32,997 bases of DNA from Microvirga arabica (GTDB taxonomy: Bacteria > Pseudomonadota > Alphaproteobacteria > Rhizobiales > Beijerinckiaceae). Below the pieces are notes generated by a model that saw only the letters and a list, made by a program, of their open reading frames with translations, was not told the DNA's origin and searched no databases. The translations under genes and the position numbers were made by a program. The stretch lies in assembly GCF_016811235.1 (NCBI RefSeq), contig NZ_JAFBID010000074.1, positions 1-32,997 on the forward strand. The letters are read 5' to 3'. Of the stretch, positions 7,446 to 16,060 are shown piece after piece (positions within the stretch are counted from its first letter, which is position 1; each line of letters opens with the position of its first letter).

Positions 7446-8282
7446 ATGCATGACGTTGAAAGCGGCGTTTCAAAGCATTACGCGTCCTACGATGTCCTTT
7501 CTCGTATCCGCGCCGGACTCACGGAGATGGGACACGACCCTGACAGGATCTCGCCCGAAGTTTTGAAACCGGTGGATGAGTTCCACATCGGCGGGGCGGA
7601 AGCGACATCTGCGCTTCTGGAGAAGCTCTCCATCCAGCCTGATATGCAAGTGCTCGATATTGGCTCAGGCATTGGTGGCCCGGCCCGGATGATCGCGACG
7701 CGCTACGGTTGCCATGTGACTGGTGTAGACCTGACGCCGCATTTTGTCGAAACGGCCCGCGCGCTCTCCACCATGTGCGGGATGGCGGATCGCGTGCACT
7801 TCGAGGTTGGGAGCGCGGTCGCGCTGCCACTAGGCGACGCGAGCTTCGACCTTGCGCTCCTCTTGCACGTCGGCATGAATGTACCCGACAAGGCGGCGCT
7901 TTTTCGCGAAGCACACCGCTTGCTCCGTGACGGGGGGACCTTCGCGATCTATGAGGTAATGCGAACAGGCGATGGCGAACTCAGCTTCCCGGTGCCTTGG
8001 GCGGAAACGCCAGACCTCTCGGCGCTCGAAACACCGGAGACTTATCGCACTTCGGCCGAAGCCGCAGGTTTCGCCCTTGAAACGGAGGAGAACCGACGGG
8101 AGGTCGCGCTCGACTTCTTCGCGCGCCTGCAAGCGCAGGCTGCAAGCGGCGCGCCACCGCCGCTGGGACTGCACAATCTGATGGGACCCACCGTCAAGGA
8201 GAAGGTGACGAACATGATCGCCGCGGTTCGGGCAGGCACAATCGCGCCCATTCAAATGATCTTTTCAGCCACGCACCACTGA
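7446..8282 (+). CDS. class I SAM-dependent methyltransferase
   Basis: The 278-residue protein has a Rossmann-type S-adenosylmethionine fold. Motif I, VLDIGSGIGGPAR, is at residues 69-81, an acidic strand-2 end is at GVDLTP, motif II/III is in LPLGDASFDLALLLHVGMNV, and a post-motif lies in EAHRLLRDGGTFAIYEVMRT. The arrangement resembles UbiE/sarcosine-dimethylglycine-type small-molecule methyltransferases (Methyltransf_11/25). The substrate cannot be told. The N-terminal segment with HYASYDVLSRIRAGL is typical of the glycine/sarcosine methyltransferase-like subgroup. The ATG at 7446 has a strong ribosome site (AAGGAGG, about 8 bases upstream). It appears monocistronic, with a hairpin after the stop. 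Confidence 0.88.
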   Translation: MHDVESGVSKHYASYDVLSRIRAGLTEMGHDPDRISPEVLKPVDEFHIGGAEATSALLEKLSIQPDMQVLDIGSGIGGPARMIATRYGCHVTGVDLTPHFVETARALSTMCGMADRVHFEVGSAVALPLGDASFDLALLLHVGMNVPDKAALFREAHRLLRDGGTFAIYEVMRTGDGELSFPVPWAETPDLSALETPETYRTSAEAAGFALETEENRREVALDFFARLQAQAASGAPPPLGLHNLMGPTVKEKVTNMIAAVRAGTIAPIQMIFSATHH

Positions 8283-8303
8283 CTTGATGCTGTATCGACA
8301 TAG

Positions 8304-8341
8304 GCAGCCCGCTCCAGGAGTCAAGCGATTGAGCGGGCTGC
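8304..8341 (+). terminator. hairpin downstream of the methyltransferase gene
   Basis: GCAGCCCGCTC (8304-8314) and GAGCGGGCTGC (8331-8341) form a perfect 11-bp stem with a 16-base loop, 22 bases after the stop codon. There is no T-run, so it may be a Rho-assisted end or an mRNA-stabilising hairpin. Confidence 0.55.
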
Positions 8342-8925
8342 GACGCTCTACTGCGTGGCATGTGGACCTTACGAGCCTTCAGAGCATTGTCAACCCTCAG
8401 GCTCTTTGGTTCGATTTGGGTGTCTCCTGCCTTTCCCGACCCTTAGCTAGTTCATTATGGGCGTGATGCTGATGCAAGCCGCACTGTACCCGCAGGACTA
8501 GCTAAGACAATCCGATGCAGCATGGTCCTCGGCCGGACCGTCCGAACCGCTAGATGCAGGAGTCGCAAAGGTCCGTGTTCTGGCATATCTGCAATGCAGG
8601 TCGATCATCCGCTTGAGCGGGGAGCGGTAGACATTCCCAAGGCACCTGCAATCTTCTCAGAAGACCTGATGAATACATTCTTTGTCTGTAACTGCCATGC
8701 AGACATCGATGTAGGAGGAAGTGCTTGACATAAGGAACTTCGCCCCGTTTGAACCGCGGAGTAGAGCATCGTCAGGACTGGCCACCATCGCAATCGGCTC
8801 ACGCGATGGGGAAACCCGCGCATCAGGACTGAGGCAGCACTTGTATGTCGCCAACCGGAAGAGCGAAGCGTACGGCATAGATGTGCAGGTCACCATGCCG
8901 CCCGACCTTCTGCTATCATGCTGGC
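8342..8925. other. 584-bp gap before the Crp/Fnr-type gene
   Basis: No convincing gene is present. A short frame around 8670-8728 (MNTFFVCNCHADIDVGGSA) reads well but lacks a ribosome site and stops after 19 codons. A widely spaced inverted repeat lies at 8442-8506. A possible -10 (TATCAT, 8914-8919) lies 7 bases before the next ATG, which would give a leaderless or nearly leaderless transcript. Confidence 0.4.
8442..8506. repeat. 10-bp perfect inverted repeat spaced by 45 bases
   Basis: CTTAGCTAGT (8442-8451) is the exact reverse complement of ACTAGCTAAG (8497-8506). The enclosed 45 bases are GC-richer and not evidently coding. It may close a structured RNA, mark the ends of a tiny mobile repeat, or be two sites for one dimeric regulator. 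Confidence 0.5.
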
Positions 8926-9528
8926 ATGAATGCTCCTGATTGGATTTCGGACACTCTCCGGTGCTCTGCCGTCAGACGCTCGCTCGCTGCGGGCGAGACC
9001 CTGTTCCTGCGCCAGGATCGGCCCCTCGGCCTCTATCTGCTGGAACGCGGCGAGATCCGGCTGACCCGCACGGACACGCACGGGCGAGAGATAACGCTTT
9101 TCCGGGCGCAGCCCGGCGAAACCTTCGCCGAGGCATCGCTCTTCTCCGACGCCTACCACTGCGATGCAGCGGCCAGTGTCCCCAGTGTCGTCGTCCTCCT
9201 GCCGAGGCCCGCCGTGCTCGAGGCCTTTGCGTCGGAGCCGGACATTGCTCAGGCTTTCATGGCAACTCTCGCCCGTCAGGTCATGACGCTGAGGACCCGC
9301 CTGGAAAACCGGAGTCTAAGGACGGCGCGCGAGCGCGTGCTTCATCACCTTGAACTCCAAGCCAGCGGCATTGATCGCGTCGTGCGGGTGAACGGAAACC
9401 TCAAGGCCCTGGCATCTGAACTCGGCCTCACCCACGAGAGCCTGTACCGGACGCTGGCCTCGCTCGAGGCTGAGGGCGTGATCCAGCGGGGCAGGGGAGA
9501 AATCAGGCTCTCGGACCTGGCCGTATGA
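8926..9528 (+). CDS. Crp/Fnr-family transcriptional regulator
   Basis: The 200-residue protein has the two-domain layout of the family: an N-terminal cyclic-nucleotide-binding-type beta barrel (about residues 10-110), a dimerisation helix (about 115-145, LARQVMTLRTRLENRSLRTA) and a C-terminal winged helix (about 150-195) with recognition helix THESLYRTLASLE, which keeps the Glu and Arg that contact TGA half-sites. In the phosphate cassette position the protein has FAEASLFSDAYHCDAAA. The Arg-Ser pair that binds cAMP in Crp is replaced by His-Cys, and there is no Fnr iron-sulphur cysteine cluster, so the signal is unknown. ATG 8926 was chosen because residues upstream lack family character. An FNR-type palindrome overlaps its stop codon. 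Confidence 0.88.
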   Translation: MNAPDWISDTLRCSAVRRSLAAGETLFLRQDRPLGLYLLERGEIRLTRTDTHGREITLFRAQPGETFAEASLFSDAYHCDAAASVPSVVVLLPRPAVLEAFASEPDIAQAFMATLARQVMTLRTRLENRSLRTARERVLHHLELQASGIDRVVRVNGNLKALASELGLTHESLYRTLASLEAEGVIQRGRGEIRLSDLAV

Positions 9529-9539
9529 TCCTGATCATA
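9524..9539. promoter_or_regulatory. Crp/Fnr-type operator palindrome
   Basis: TATGATC-CT-GATCATA is a perfect palindrome containing TGAT-N4-ATCA (9526-9537), the core of the FNR-type consensus TTGAT-N4-ATCAA. It overlaps the stop of the regulator gene and lies 55 bases upstream of the next ATG. This suggests the regulator controls the following LTXXQ gene. Confidence 0.6.
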
Positions 9540-9593
9540 TGTCTTGAGATGGGCACGGGGTAGTTCTTGAGCATCAGGCATCTGGAGCTTCCC

Positions 9594-10133
9594 ATGGTCG
9601 TCCGTAACACCTTCATTGCCCTGCTTCTCGCCTTCTCGTCCGCTCCGGCTCTTGCACAGCATCAGCATGGGCATGCTCCCGCAGCTTCGCCCTATGCCGG
9701 GCTTGAGACGAGGGCATTGAAGGCACTCTCGGACGAGCAGGTTGCAGACCTGAAGGCAGGGCGCGGCATGGGGTATGCGCTCGTGGCTGAACTCAATGGG
9801 TATCCCGGTCCAAGCCACGTGCTCGAACTGGACGAGCCACTCGGGTTAACTGATGCGCAGCGGAGCCGGATGCAGGCGCTCTTCAGGGCCATGAAGGCGG
9901 AGGCGATCCTGATCGGGGAGCGGCTGATCGCGCAGGAGGCCGATCTCGACCGCCAGTTCGCCGGGCGCAGCGTAACGCCGGCAAGCCTCACGGCGGCGAC
10001 GGCCGCAATCGGCACCACACAGGCGGCACTTCGGGCGGCCCACCTGAGGTATCATCTCGCGACAATGGAGATCCTGACACAAGAGCAGGTTGGGCACTAC
10101 AAAGTACTGCGCGGCTACTCCCGAGTAAAATAG
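9594..10133 (+). CDS. Spy/CpxP-like periplasmic LTXXQ protein
   Basis: The 179-residue product starts with a clear signal peptide (residues 1-21, ending APALAQ) followed by the His-rich run HQHGHAP, a possible metal ligand. The mature part is alpha-helical, with two LTxxQ motifs, LTDAQ (about 84) and LTQEQ (about 162), and a helical hairpin between. This is the layout of Spy/CpxP/CnrX-type periplasmic chaperone or metal-sensing proteins. ATG 9594 has GGAG six bases upstream; an upstream TTG at 9567 would add nine residues before the signal peptide and is less likely. It follows the Crp/Fnr-type gene by 65 bases and has an FNR-type box in front. The role in metal or envelope stress is inferred. 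Confidence 0.75.
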   Translation: MVVRNTFIALLLAFSSAPALAQHQHGHAPAASPYAGLETRALKALSDEQVADLKAGRGMGYALVAELNGYPGPSHVLELDEPLGLTDAQRSRMQALFRAMKAEAILIGERLIAQEADLDRQFAGRSVTPASLTAATAAIGTTQAALRAAHLRYHLATMEILTQEQVGHYKVLRGYSRVK

Positions 10134-10208
10134 ACGCCCGACACCCGAGTGCCTTCACAGCCTTGAGGTTGATGACGAGATCGAACGGAGTGACCGCTCA
10201 CTTTTACG

Positions 10209-10229
10209 GTCGGTCTCCCGAAGACCGAC
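10209..10229. repeat. 8-bp stem hairpin between the LTXXQ and cyclase genes
   Basis: GTCGGTCT (10209-10216) and AGACCGAC (10222-10229) pair perfectly around a 5-base loop. It lies 76 bases after the LTXXQ stop and 74 before the cyclase start. There is no T-run, so it could be a weak terminator or an operator. Confidence 0.4.
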
Positions 10230-10302
10230 ATGCCGCTCGATATGAACGCTTTGCCGGTGTAATCTTGCCGGCAGGCTGCGGTCTCTCGGCAGGAGACGAG
10301 GC

Positions 10303-13300
10303 GTGGATGTCGCGCAGTGGCTACGGAGCCAAGGACTGGCACAGTACGAGCAGGCGTTCCGCGACAACGCCGTGGATGCCGAAATCTTGGCGCGGCTTAC
10401 GTCCGACGATCTCAAGGACATCGGCGTCTCCGCAGTCGGCCACCGCCGGAAGCTCCTCGAGGCGATTGCCCTTCTCGGGGGCGCCCCTGCCACGCCCGGT
10501 GGAGCCCGCCCACGTCCGTCCAGGAGGAGACCTGCAAGGCCTGTTGCACCGGCGCCAGGGTCCGGTCCGGATGCGGAGCGGCGGCAACTGACCGTGATGT
10601 TCTGCGACCTGGTCGGCTCGACCGCTCTCGCGGGCGCTCTCGATCCCGAGGACTACCGCGCGATCCTCGGCGCCTACCATGAAGCCTGTGCCGAAACCGT
10701 TATCCGGTTCGGCGGCTTCGTGGCCAAGTACATGGGTGACGGGGTGCTCGTGTATTTCGGTTATCCGCAGGCCCACGAGGACGATGCCGCCAGGGCCGCC
10801 CGCGCCGGGCTGGCCCTGACTGAGGAGGTGACGCACATCACCGTTCCGTCTGGCCTGGATCGGCTGCGCGCCCGCATCGGCATCGCCACGGGCCTGGTGG
10901 TGGTCGGCGACCTGATCGGCACGGGAGTGGCGCAGGAGTGGGGCGTCGTGGGCGAGACCCCAAACCTCGCAGCGCGGCTTCAGGCCCTCGCCCCGCCCGG
11001 AGGGGTGGTGATCGCGCCGGCAACCCGGCGCCTGCTCGGCCGCGACTTCAACATCATCGGCCTGGGGCCACAGTGTCTGAAGGGGTTTGCCGAACCTGTT
11101 GCGGTCTGGCAGGTGCTCGGCACCCGCGCGGTCGAGAGCCGCTTCGCGGCCCACAGAACGGGGACCGCACCGCTGGTCGGGAGAGCCGGGGAGCTTGCGA
11201 CGCTCGCACACCTTTGGGCGCAGACCTGCGACGGAAAAGGGCAGGTGGTGCTGCTGTCCGGCGAAGCGGGGATCGGTAAGTCGCGAGCCGCACAAGAGTT
11301 CCGCGACCGCTTGCGGTCCGAGACGCATGCCGACGTGCAGTGGCAGTGCTCACCCTTCTACAGCAATTCGCCTCTGCATCCCTTCGTCGAATGGATCGAG
11401 CAGGCTGCGGGATTCCGGCCGGAGGACACGCCTGACGAGCGGCTGGTAAAGCTGGAGATTCTCCTGGCGCCAGTGGCCGATGGGATCCCGGCCATCGCGC
11501 CTCTGTTCGCCACGATGCTCTCGCTTCCGATCGAGGATCGCTACGGGCCGCTCCCTTTCGATCCGCGGCGACAGCGGGAGCTGACCATGGAGGCCCTGGT
11601 TGGCTATCTGGTCGGTCTGACCCGGCGGCGGCCGTTGCTCCTGCTGGTCGAGGATGCCCACTGGGCCGACCCGACAACCCTTGAGGTGCTGGATCGGCTG
11701 GTCGACCGTGTGGGCTCGGAGCATGCCCTGCTGCTGGTCACCGCCCGGCCGGAGTTCATGCCCGAGCATTGGAGGCGCTCGCACGGCGTGACCCTGATCC
11801 CGCTCACCGGCCTGGCGCCGCGCCAGGTCGCCGAGCTCGCCGGGACAATCGCCGGCGGCGCGGAGTTGCCGGCCGAGGTGTTCGGCCAGATCCTCGACAG
11901 GACCGATGGCGTGCCGCTCTTCGTCGAGGAGATGACCAGGGCGGTGCTGGAGGGGGAATCCGCCGCCGTCCCGGCCACCCTCCACGACAGCCTCATGGCC
12001 CGTCTGGACCGTGTTCCGGCCGCCAAGGCCGTAGCCCAACAGGCGTCGGTGATCGGCCGAACATTCGCGTACGATTTGCTTGCGGCCATCGGCACGCTGA
12101 GCGAGGCCGGTCTTCGCAGGGTGCTCCGGCAACTCGTGTCGTCCGGATTGATCTTCGCGAGCGGCGCACCTCCGGCCGAGGCCTACACGTTCAAGCATGC
12201 GCTCGTGCGTGATGCCGCCTACCACAGCCTCCTCAAGAGTCGTGTACAGGAGCTGCACGCAAGGATCGCGAAGGTGCTCGAGCAAGCCTATCCTGATGTG
12301 GCAACCCGGCAGCCCGAACTCATTGCACATCACCTGAGCGAGGCACGGCTCGCGGAGAAGGCGGTTATCTACTGGCAGCGTGCTGCGGATGACGCGGCAC
12401 GCCGGCAGGCTCATCAGGAGGCCGTCGCTCACTGCATGCGGGGCCTCGAAGTGATGGGTTTGATCCCAGATCGGACGCAGCGTGACCGGCACGAACTCGA
12501 ATTGCGGGTGCGCTTGGGAAATTCCGTCACCAGCGCGAAGGGCTGGTCGGCGCCGGAGGTCGGCAGGGCCTTTTACCGGGCGCGCGATCTGTGTGCGGCA
12601 CTTGACGACGATCGGCTGATGCATCCCATCCTCGTTGGGCTGTTCGGCTTCCACGTGGTCGACGCGGAACTGCGCACAGCCGAGAGGATCGGGCTTGATC
12701 TCCTTGCTTTGGGCGACGCTCGGGATGACCGGATTCTTAAGGTCGATGGCCACAAGTCCCTGCTGAACGCCCGCTACAAGCTCGGAAAGTTCGTGGAGGC
12801 GCAGCAGCATTTCGAGAGAGGGCTGAGCCTCTATGAGGAGGGCTCCTGGCCCGCGGCCCTGATCGAGCAGTTCGACGACCCGGGTCCACACCTGCTGGTC
12901 CTCGGCGGATGCGTGCTGTGGGTGCGGGGCTATCCCGACCGTGCCCGGCGGGCGGTGACCAATGCGATCGCCGCTGGCCACCGTGGCGGGCATCACCTGA
13001 GTACGGGCCACGCCGTTCATATGTCCGGTCACTTGGCCGAGTTGATGGATGATTGGGAGGGCGTCGCGAAGGCCAACGAGGCGACCATGGCCCTTGCGAC
13101 GGAGTGGGGCCTTACCGGGCTGATGCAGCAGGTGGCCCGGCGCGAGCGCCTCGTGGCGGTAGCCATGCACAACGACCCGGAGCAGATGGAATACAAGCGG
13201 CAGCACCCGCAGCCGGGCTTCGCGCGGTCGCTGCACGACGCCGTGCTGGCGCGGGCCTATGGCCGCCGGGGACAACCTGAAGAGGGGTTGCGGATCATCG

Positions 13301-13641
13301 CGGAATCCCTTGATTGGACGGAGGAGACCGGCAGCCGCTTTTTTGATGCCGAGCTGCATCGTATTCGCGGCGGACTGCTCCTGCGCATGCGGCGCACCGT
13401 CGAAGCAGAGCATAGCTGCCGCACCGCCCTGGAGGTCGCACGCGAACAGGGCGCCCGAATGTGGGAGCTCAGGGCCGTCTGCGATTTGGCGCAGATGCTA
13501 CGAGATCAGGGGCGGCAGGCAGAAGCCCGTGATCTCTTGGCGCCGCTCCATGGCTGGTCCTGCGAGGGCTTCGACGTCAACGATCGGCAAATGGTGAAGG
13601 CGTTGCTGGATGGCCTGTCTGCCTTCGCACCATCTGCCTGA
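10303..13641 (+). CDS. SAM domain-class III adenylate cyclase-AAA ATPase-TPR protein
   Basis: The 1112-residue protein has four parts. Residues 1-60 form a sterile-alpha-motif (SAM) protein-interaction domain (VAQWLRSQGLAQYEQAFRDN). Residues about 95-270 are a class III nucleotide cyclase: metal Asp102 (FCDLVGST) and Asp146 (KYMGDG), adenine-site Lys142, and transition-state Asn221 and Arg225 (NLAARLQ). Residues about 290-560 are an AAA_16-type ATPase with Walker A GEAGIGKS (320-327) and Walker B LLLLVEDAHWAD (445-456). The rest, to 1112, consists of TPR-like helical repeats. This cyclase-ATPase-TPR layout is known in alphaproteobacteria and actinobacteria, but the input signal is generally unknown. 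The residues for ATP use are intact, so cAMP synthesis is likely. The GTG start has AGGAGA upstream, and an ATG is absent nearby. Confidence 0.92.
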   Translation: MDVAQWLRSQGLAQYEQAFRDNAVDAEILARLTSDDLKDIGVSAVGHRRKLLEAIALLGGAPATPGGARPRPSRRRPARPVAPAPGSGPDAERRQLTVMFCDLVGSTALAGALDPEDYRAILGAYHEACAETVIRFGGFVAKYMGDGVLVYFGYPQAHEDDAARAARAGLALTEEVTHITVPSGLDRLRARIGIATGLVVVGDLIGTGVAQEWGVVGETPNLAARLQALAPPGGVVIAPATRRLLGRDFNIIGLGPQCLKGFAEPVAVWQVLGTRAVESRFAAHRTGTAPLVGRAGELATLAHLWAQTCDGKGQVVLLSGEAGIGKSRAAQEFRDRLRSETHADVQWQCSPFYSNSPLHPFVEWIEQAAGFRPEDTPDERLVKLEILLAPVADGIPAIAPLFATMLSLPIEDRYGPLPFDPRRQRELTMEALVGYLVGLTRRRPLLLLVEDAHWADPTTLEVLDRLVDRVGSEHALLLVTARPEFMPEHWRRSHGVTLIPLTGLAPRQVAELAGTIAGGAELPAEVFGQILDRTDGVPLFVEEMTRAVLEGESAAVPATLHDSLMARLDRVPAAKAVAQQASVIGRTFAYDLLAAIGTLSEAGLRRVLRQLVSSGLIFASGAPPAEAYTFKHALVRDAAYHSLLKSRVQELHARIAKVLEQAYPDVATRQPELIAHHLSEARLAEKAVIYWQRAADDAARRQAHQEAVAHCMRGLEVMGLIPDRTQRDRHELELRVRLGNSVTSAKGWSAPEVGRAFYRARDLCAALDDDRLMHPILVGLFGFHVVDAELRTAERIGLDLLALGDARDDRILKVDGHKSLLNARYKLGKFVEAQQHFERGLSLYEEGSWPAALIEQFDDPGPHLLVLGGCVLWVRGYPDRARRAVTNAIAAGHRGGHHLSTGHAVHMSGHLAELMDDWEGVAKANEATMALATEWGLTGLMQQVARRERLVAVAMHNDPEQMEYKRQHPQPGFARSLHDAVLARAYGRRGQPEEGLRIIAESLDWTEETGSRFFDAELHRIRGGLLLRMRRTVEAEHSCRTALEVAREQGARMWELRAVCDLAQMLRDQGRQAEARDLLAPLHGWSCEGFDVNDRQMVKALLDGLSAFAPSA

Positions 13642-13881
13642 TCGGCATCGTCGCCGGTATCCTGGATCGCCGAGAAGTGGGATGGCGAATCCGCCACTGC
13701 CCAAAGCGCAGGGGAGTCGTGCGCCCCCTAATCTGGTATAGTGCGGGAACATGCTCTCGTTGTGCGGAGACCAGGCCGAAGCCCCGTAGCGGTTTTCTCG
13801 TTAGCTGCGGATGAATCTCATGTTGGCAAGCCTTGCGGAGGGGAGCACTCGCGACTGGGAACTAACCCAGGGGATAGCATC

Positions 13882-14904
13882 ATGATGAAGGCTATCGCAT
13901 CCCTTGCCTGTGGTGTTGTCGCTGCGGGCCTCATGGCCACAGGCGCCTTGGCCCAGGCGACGCTCGCCAGCGTGAAGCAGAAGGGCTTCCTGACCTGCGG
14001 TGCGAGCAGCGGCTCTATTGGCTTCGGCATGCCCGATGCCCAGGGCAACTGGACGGGCTTCGACGTGGACTTCTGCCGCGCTATGGCGGCCGCCATCTTC
14101 AACGACCCGACCAAGGTCCGCTTTATCCCGCTCGCCGCCAAGGACCGCTTCACGGCGCTTCAGGCGGGCGAGGTGGATGTCCTCTCCCGCAACTCGACCC
14201 ACACCATGTCACGCGACACGCAGCTCGGTCTCGACTTTCCGGCCATCACCTACTTCGACGGCCAGGGCTTCATGGTCCGCAGGAAGGTCGGTGTCTCCTC
14301 GGCCAAGGAGCTGAGCGGCAAATCGGTCTGTATCCAGCAGGGCACCACGACCGAGCTGAACCTCGCCGACTACTTCCGTGCCAACAACATGAAGTACCAG
14401 GCCATCCTCTTCGCTACGGCGGACGAGGCCAAGAAGGCCTATGATGCCGGCCGCTGCGATGCATTCACCACCGATGTTTCCGGTCTTTATGTTGCCCGCT
14501 CGTGGGTCTCGATCCCTGATGAAGACGTCATCCTGCCCGAGATCATCTCGAAGGAGCCGCTTGGCCCGGCAGTCCGCCACGGCGACAACCAGTGGGGCGA
14601 CATCGTCCGCTGGACCCACAACGCCATGCTGAACGCTGAAGAGCTCGGCGTGACGAAGGCCAATGTCGACCAGATGAAGACCTCCGACAACCCGGAGATC
14701 AAGCGTCTGCTCGGCACCGAAGGCAAGTTCGGCGAGACCGTCGGCCTGACCAACGACTGGGCCGTCCGCGTGATCAAGCACGTGGGCAACTACGGCGAGT
14801 CGTTCGAGAAGAACGTCGGCGAGGGCTCGCGCCTGAAGATCAAGCGCGGCCAGAACGCACTCTGGACCAAGGGTGGCCTCCAGTACGGTATCCCGATCCG
14901 GTAG
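13882..14904 (+). CDS. aapJ: general L-amino acid ABC transporter, substrate-binding protein (AapJ/BztA type)
   Basis: The 340-residue protein is a periplasmic solute-binding protein of the polar amino-acid family (SBP_bac_3). A signal peptide ends at GALAQ (about residue 24). The ligand-binding region includes GFDVDFCRAMAAAIF, RFTALQAGEVDVLSRNSTHT and a long C-terminal part characteristic of AapJ/BztA (GRCDAFTTDVSGLY, PLGPAVRHGDNQW). ATG 13882 directly starts the signal peptide and has AGGGGA upstream; an open frame continues further upstream but without protein character. In AapJQMP operons the permease and ATPase genes follow. Here none do, so this is an orphan binding protein that must work with components encoded elsewhere. 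Confidence 0.92.
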   Translation: MMKAIASLACGVVAAGLMATGALAQATLASVKQKGFLTCGASSGSIGFGMPDAQGNWTGFDVDFCRAMAAAIFNDPTKVRFIPLAAKDRFTALQAGEVDVLSRNSTHTMSRDTQLGLDFPAITYFDGQGFMVRRKVGVSSAKELSGKSVCIQQGTTTELNLADYFRANNMKYQAILFATADEAKKAYDAGRCDAFTTDVSGLYVARSWVSIPDEDVILPEIISKEPLGPAVRHGDNQWGDIVRWTHNAMLNAEELGVTKANVDQMKTSDNPEIKRLLGTEGKFGETVGLTNDWAVRVIKHVGNYGESFEKNVGEGSRLKIKRGQNALWTKGGLQYGIPIR

Positions 14905-15047
14905 TTCGGCAGAAACATCGGGTAGACAACCCGCATTGCGCTCATTGAGCGACCAGGCCCTCGCAAGTGGTCGGATGCGATCTCTCAGGCTGTGGCTGAT
15001 ACCGTTCCGTGGTAGCCTTCAGGCAACTCGCTTGAAGAGGTGGTCGC

Positions 15048-16031
15048 ATGAGGCGGCGCGATCTCGTCCAGCTCGTCTGCGCATCGGCGCTGCTCAATCC
15101 CACACGGCTGGCGGCCCAGGTGACCAGTCGAATCCGGCGGGTTGGATGGGTGGAAACCTGGACCCTGCTCGCGCGGAATGACTGGGGGGATATTGCAGAA
15201 CACCTCCGGCCGTTGGGCTGGACGAGGGGCGTCAACGTTCATGTCGACATGCACGTGGCGACAACTCCGGCCCAACTGCCGGTGCTGGCGAGAGAGGCCG
15301 TTGCGGCACATCCCGATCTCATCGTGGCCAACGGCACGCCCGCAACGCTCGCCGTGCTCGCGGAGACCCGCAGCATTCCGGTGCTCTTCTTTGAGGTCGC
15401 CGACCCGGTCGGCAACGGCATCGTTGGTAATATGTCCCATCCGGGCGGCAACACGACCGGGTTCACGACCTTCGAGCCGTCGCTTGGCGGCAAGTGGTTG
15501 CAGCTTCTCAAGGAGATCGATCCGCGGGTGCGGCGAGCCGCAATCCTGTTCAACCCTGAGACGGCCCACAACCGGGCTTCACCGTTCGTGCGCGAGTTCG
15601 AGGCGGTCGCGGCGTCCCTCATGGTCGAACCCATTCTCGCCTTCACTCAGGATGCTTCCGGGATTGAGCCAGTGCTGGCAGACCTTGCAGCCGCGCCCGG
15701 CGGAGCGCTCCTCGTGTTGCCAGATGTCTTCACCTTTTCGCAGCGCCGCTTGATCGTCGACTTTGCTGAGCAGTATCGCGTGCCGGCGATCTATGGCAGC
15801 CGCTACATGGCGGCGACAGGTGGCCTGCTCGCGTATGGTCCCACCATGGAGGGCCTCCACCAAGGCGTCGCCTCCTACATGGACCGGGTTCTCAGGGGAG
15901 CCAAGCCTGGCGAGTTGCCGGTTCAGGCGCCAACGCGATACGAGCTTGTGGTCAATCTTGGGACTGCTAAGACACTGGGCCTTACCGTGCCACCAACCCT
16001 CATGGCCGCTGCCGACGAGGTGATCGAATGA
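15048..16031 (+). CDS. ABC transporter substrate-binding protein, TrpX-like (ABC_sub_bind family)
   Basis: The 327-residue protein has a twin-arginine-like N-terminus (MRRRDLVQLV) and a signal segment ending at RLAAQ (residue 24). The fold is the periplasmic type of the PF04392 family: RRVGWVETW, a segment AHPDLIVANGTPATLA, FFEVADPVGNGIVGNMSHPG, NTTGF, and a C-terminal YMDRVLRGAKPGELPVQAP that is nearly diagnostic of this family. In other bacteria such proteins serve nutrient ABC importers (for example for tryptophan or thiamine-like ligands); the ligand here is unknown. No permease or ATPase gene is adjacent, so like the gene before it this is an orphan. The ATG at 15048 has GAGGTGG about 5 bases upstream. 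Confidence 0.88.
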   Translation: MRRRDLVQLVCASALLNPTRLAAQVTSRIRRVGWVETWTLLARNDWGDIAEHLRPLGWTRGVNVHVDMHVATTPAQLPVLAREAVAAHPDLIVANGTPATLAVLAETRSIPVLFFEVADPVGNGIVGNMSHPGGNTTGFTTFEPSLGGKWLQLLKEIDPRVRRAAILFNPETAHNRASPFVREFEAVAASLMVEPILAFTQDASGIEPVLADLAAAPGGALLVLPDVFTFSQRRLIVDFAEQYRVPAIYGSRYMAATGGLLAYGPTMEGLHQGVASYMDRVLRGAKPGELPVQAPTRYELVVNLGTAKTLGLTVPPTLMAAADEVIE

Positions 16032-16060
16032 GGACGCCTCTTGCGGGCTGAAACGAAAGC

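Noticed and set aside
10321..11328. 335-codon open frame on the minus strand
   Set aside because: Antisense to the SAM and cyclase domains; no ribosome site and no recognisable motif.
11350..13413. 687-codon open frame on the minus strand
   Set aside because: It is antisense to the well-supported cyclase-ATPase-TPR gene. Long antisense frames are expected in GC-rich coding DNA, and its product has no family character.
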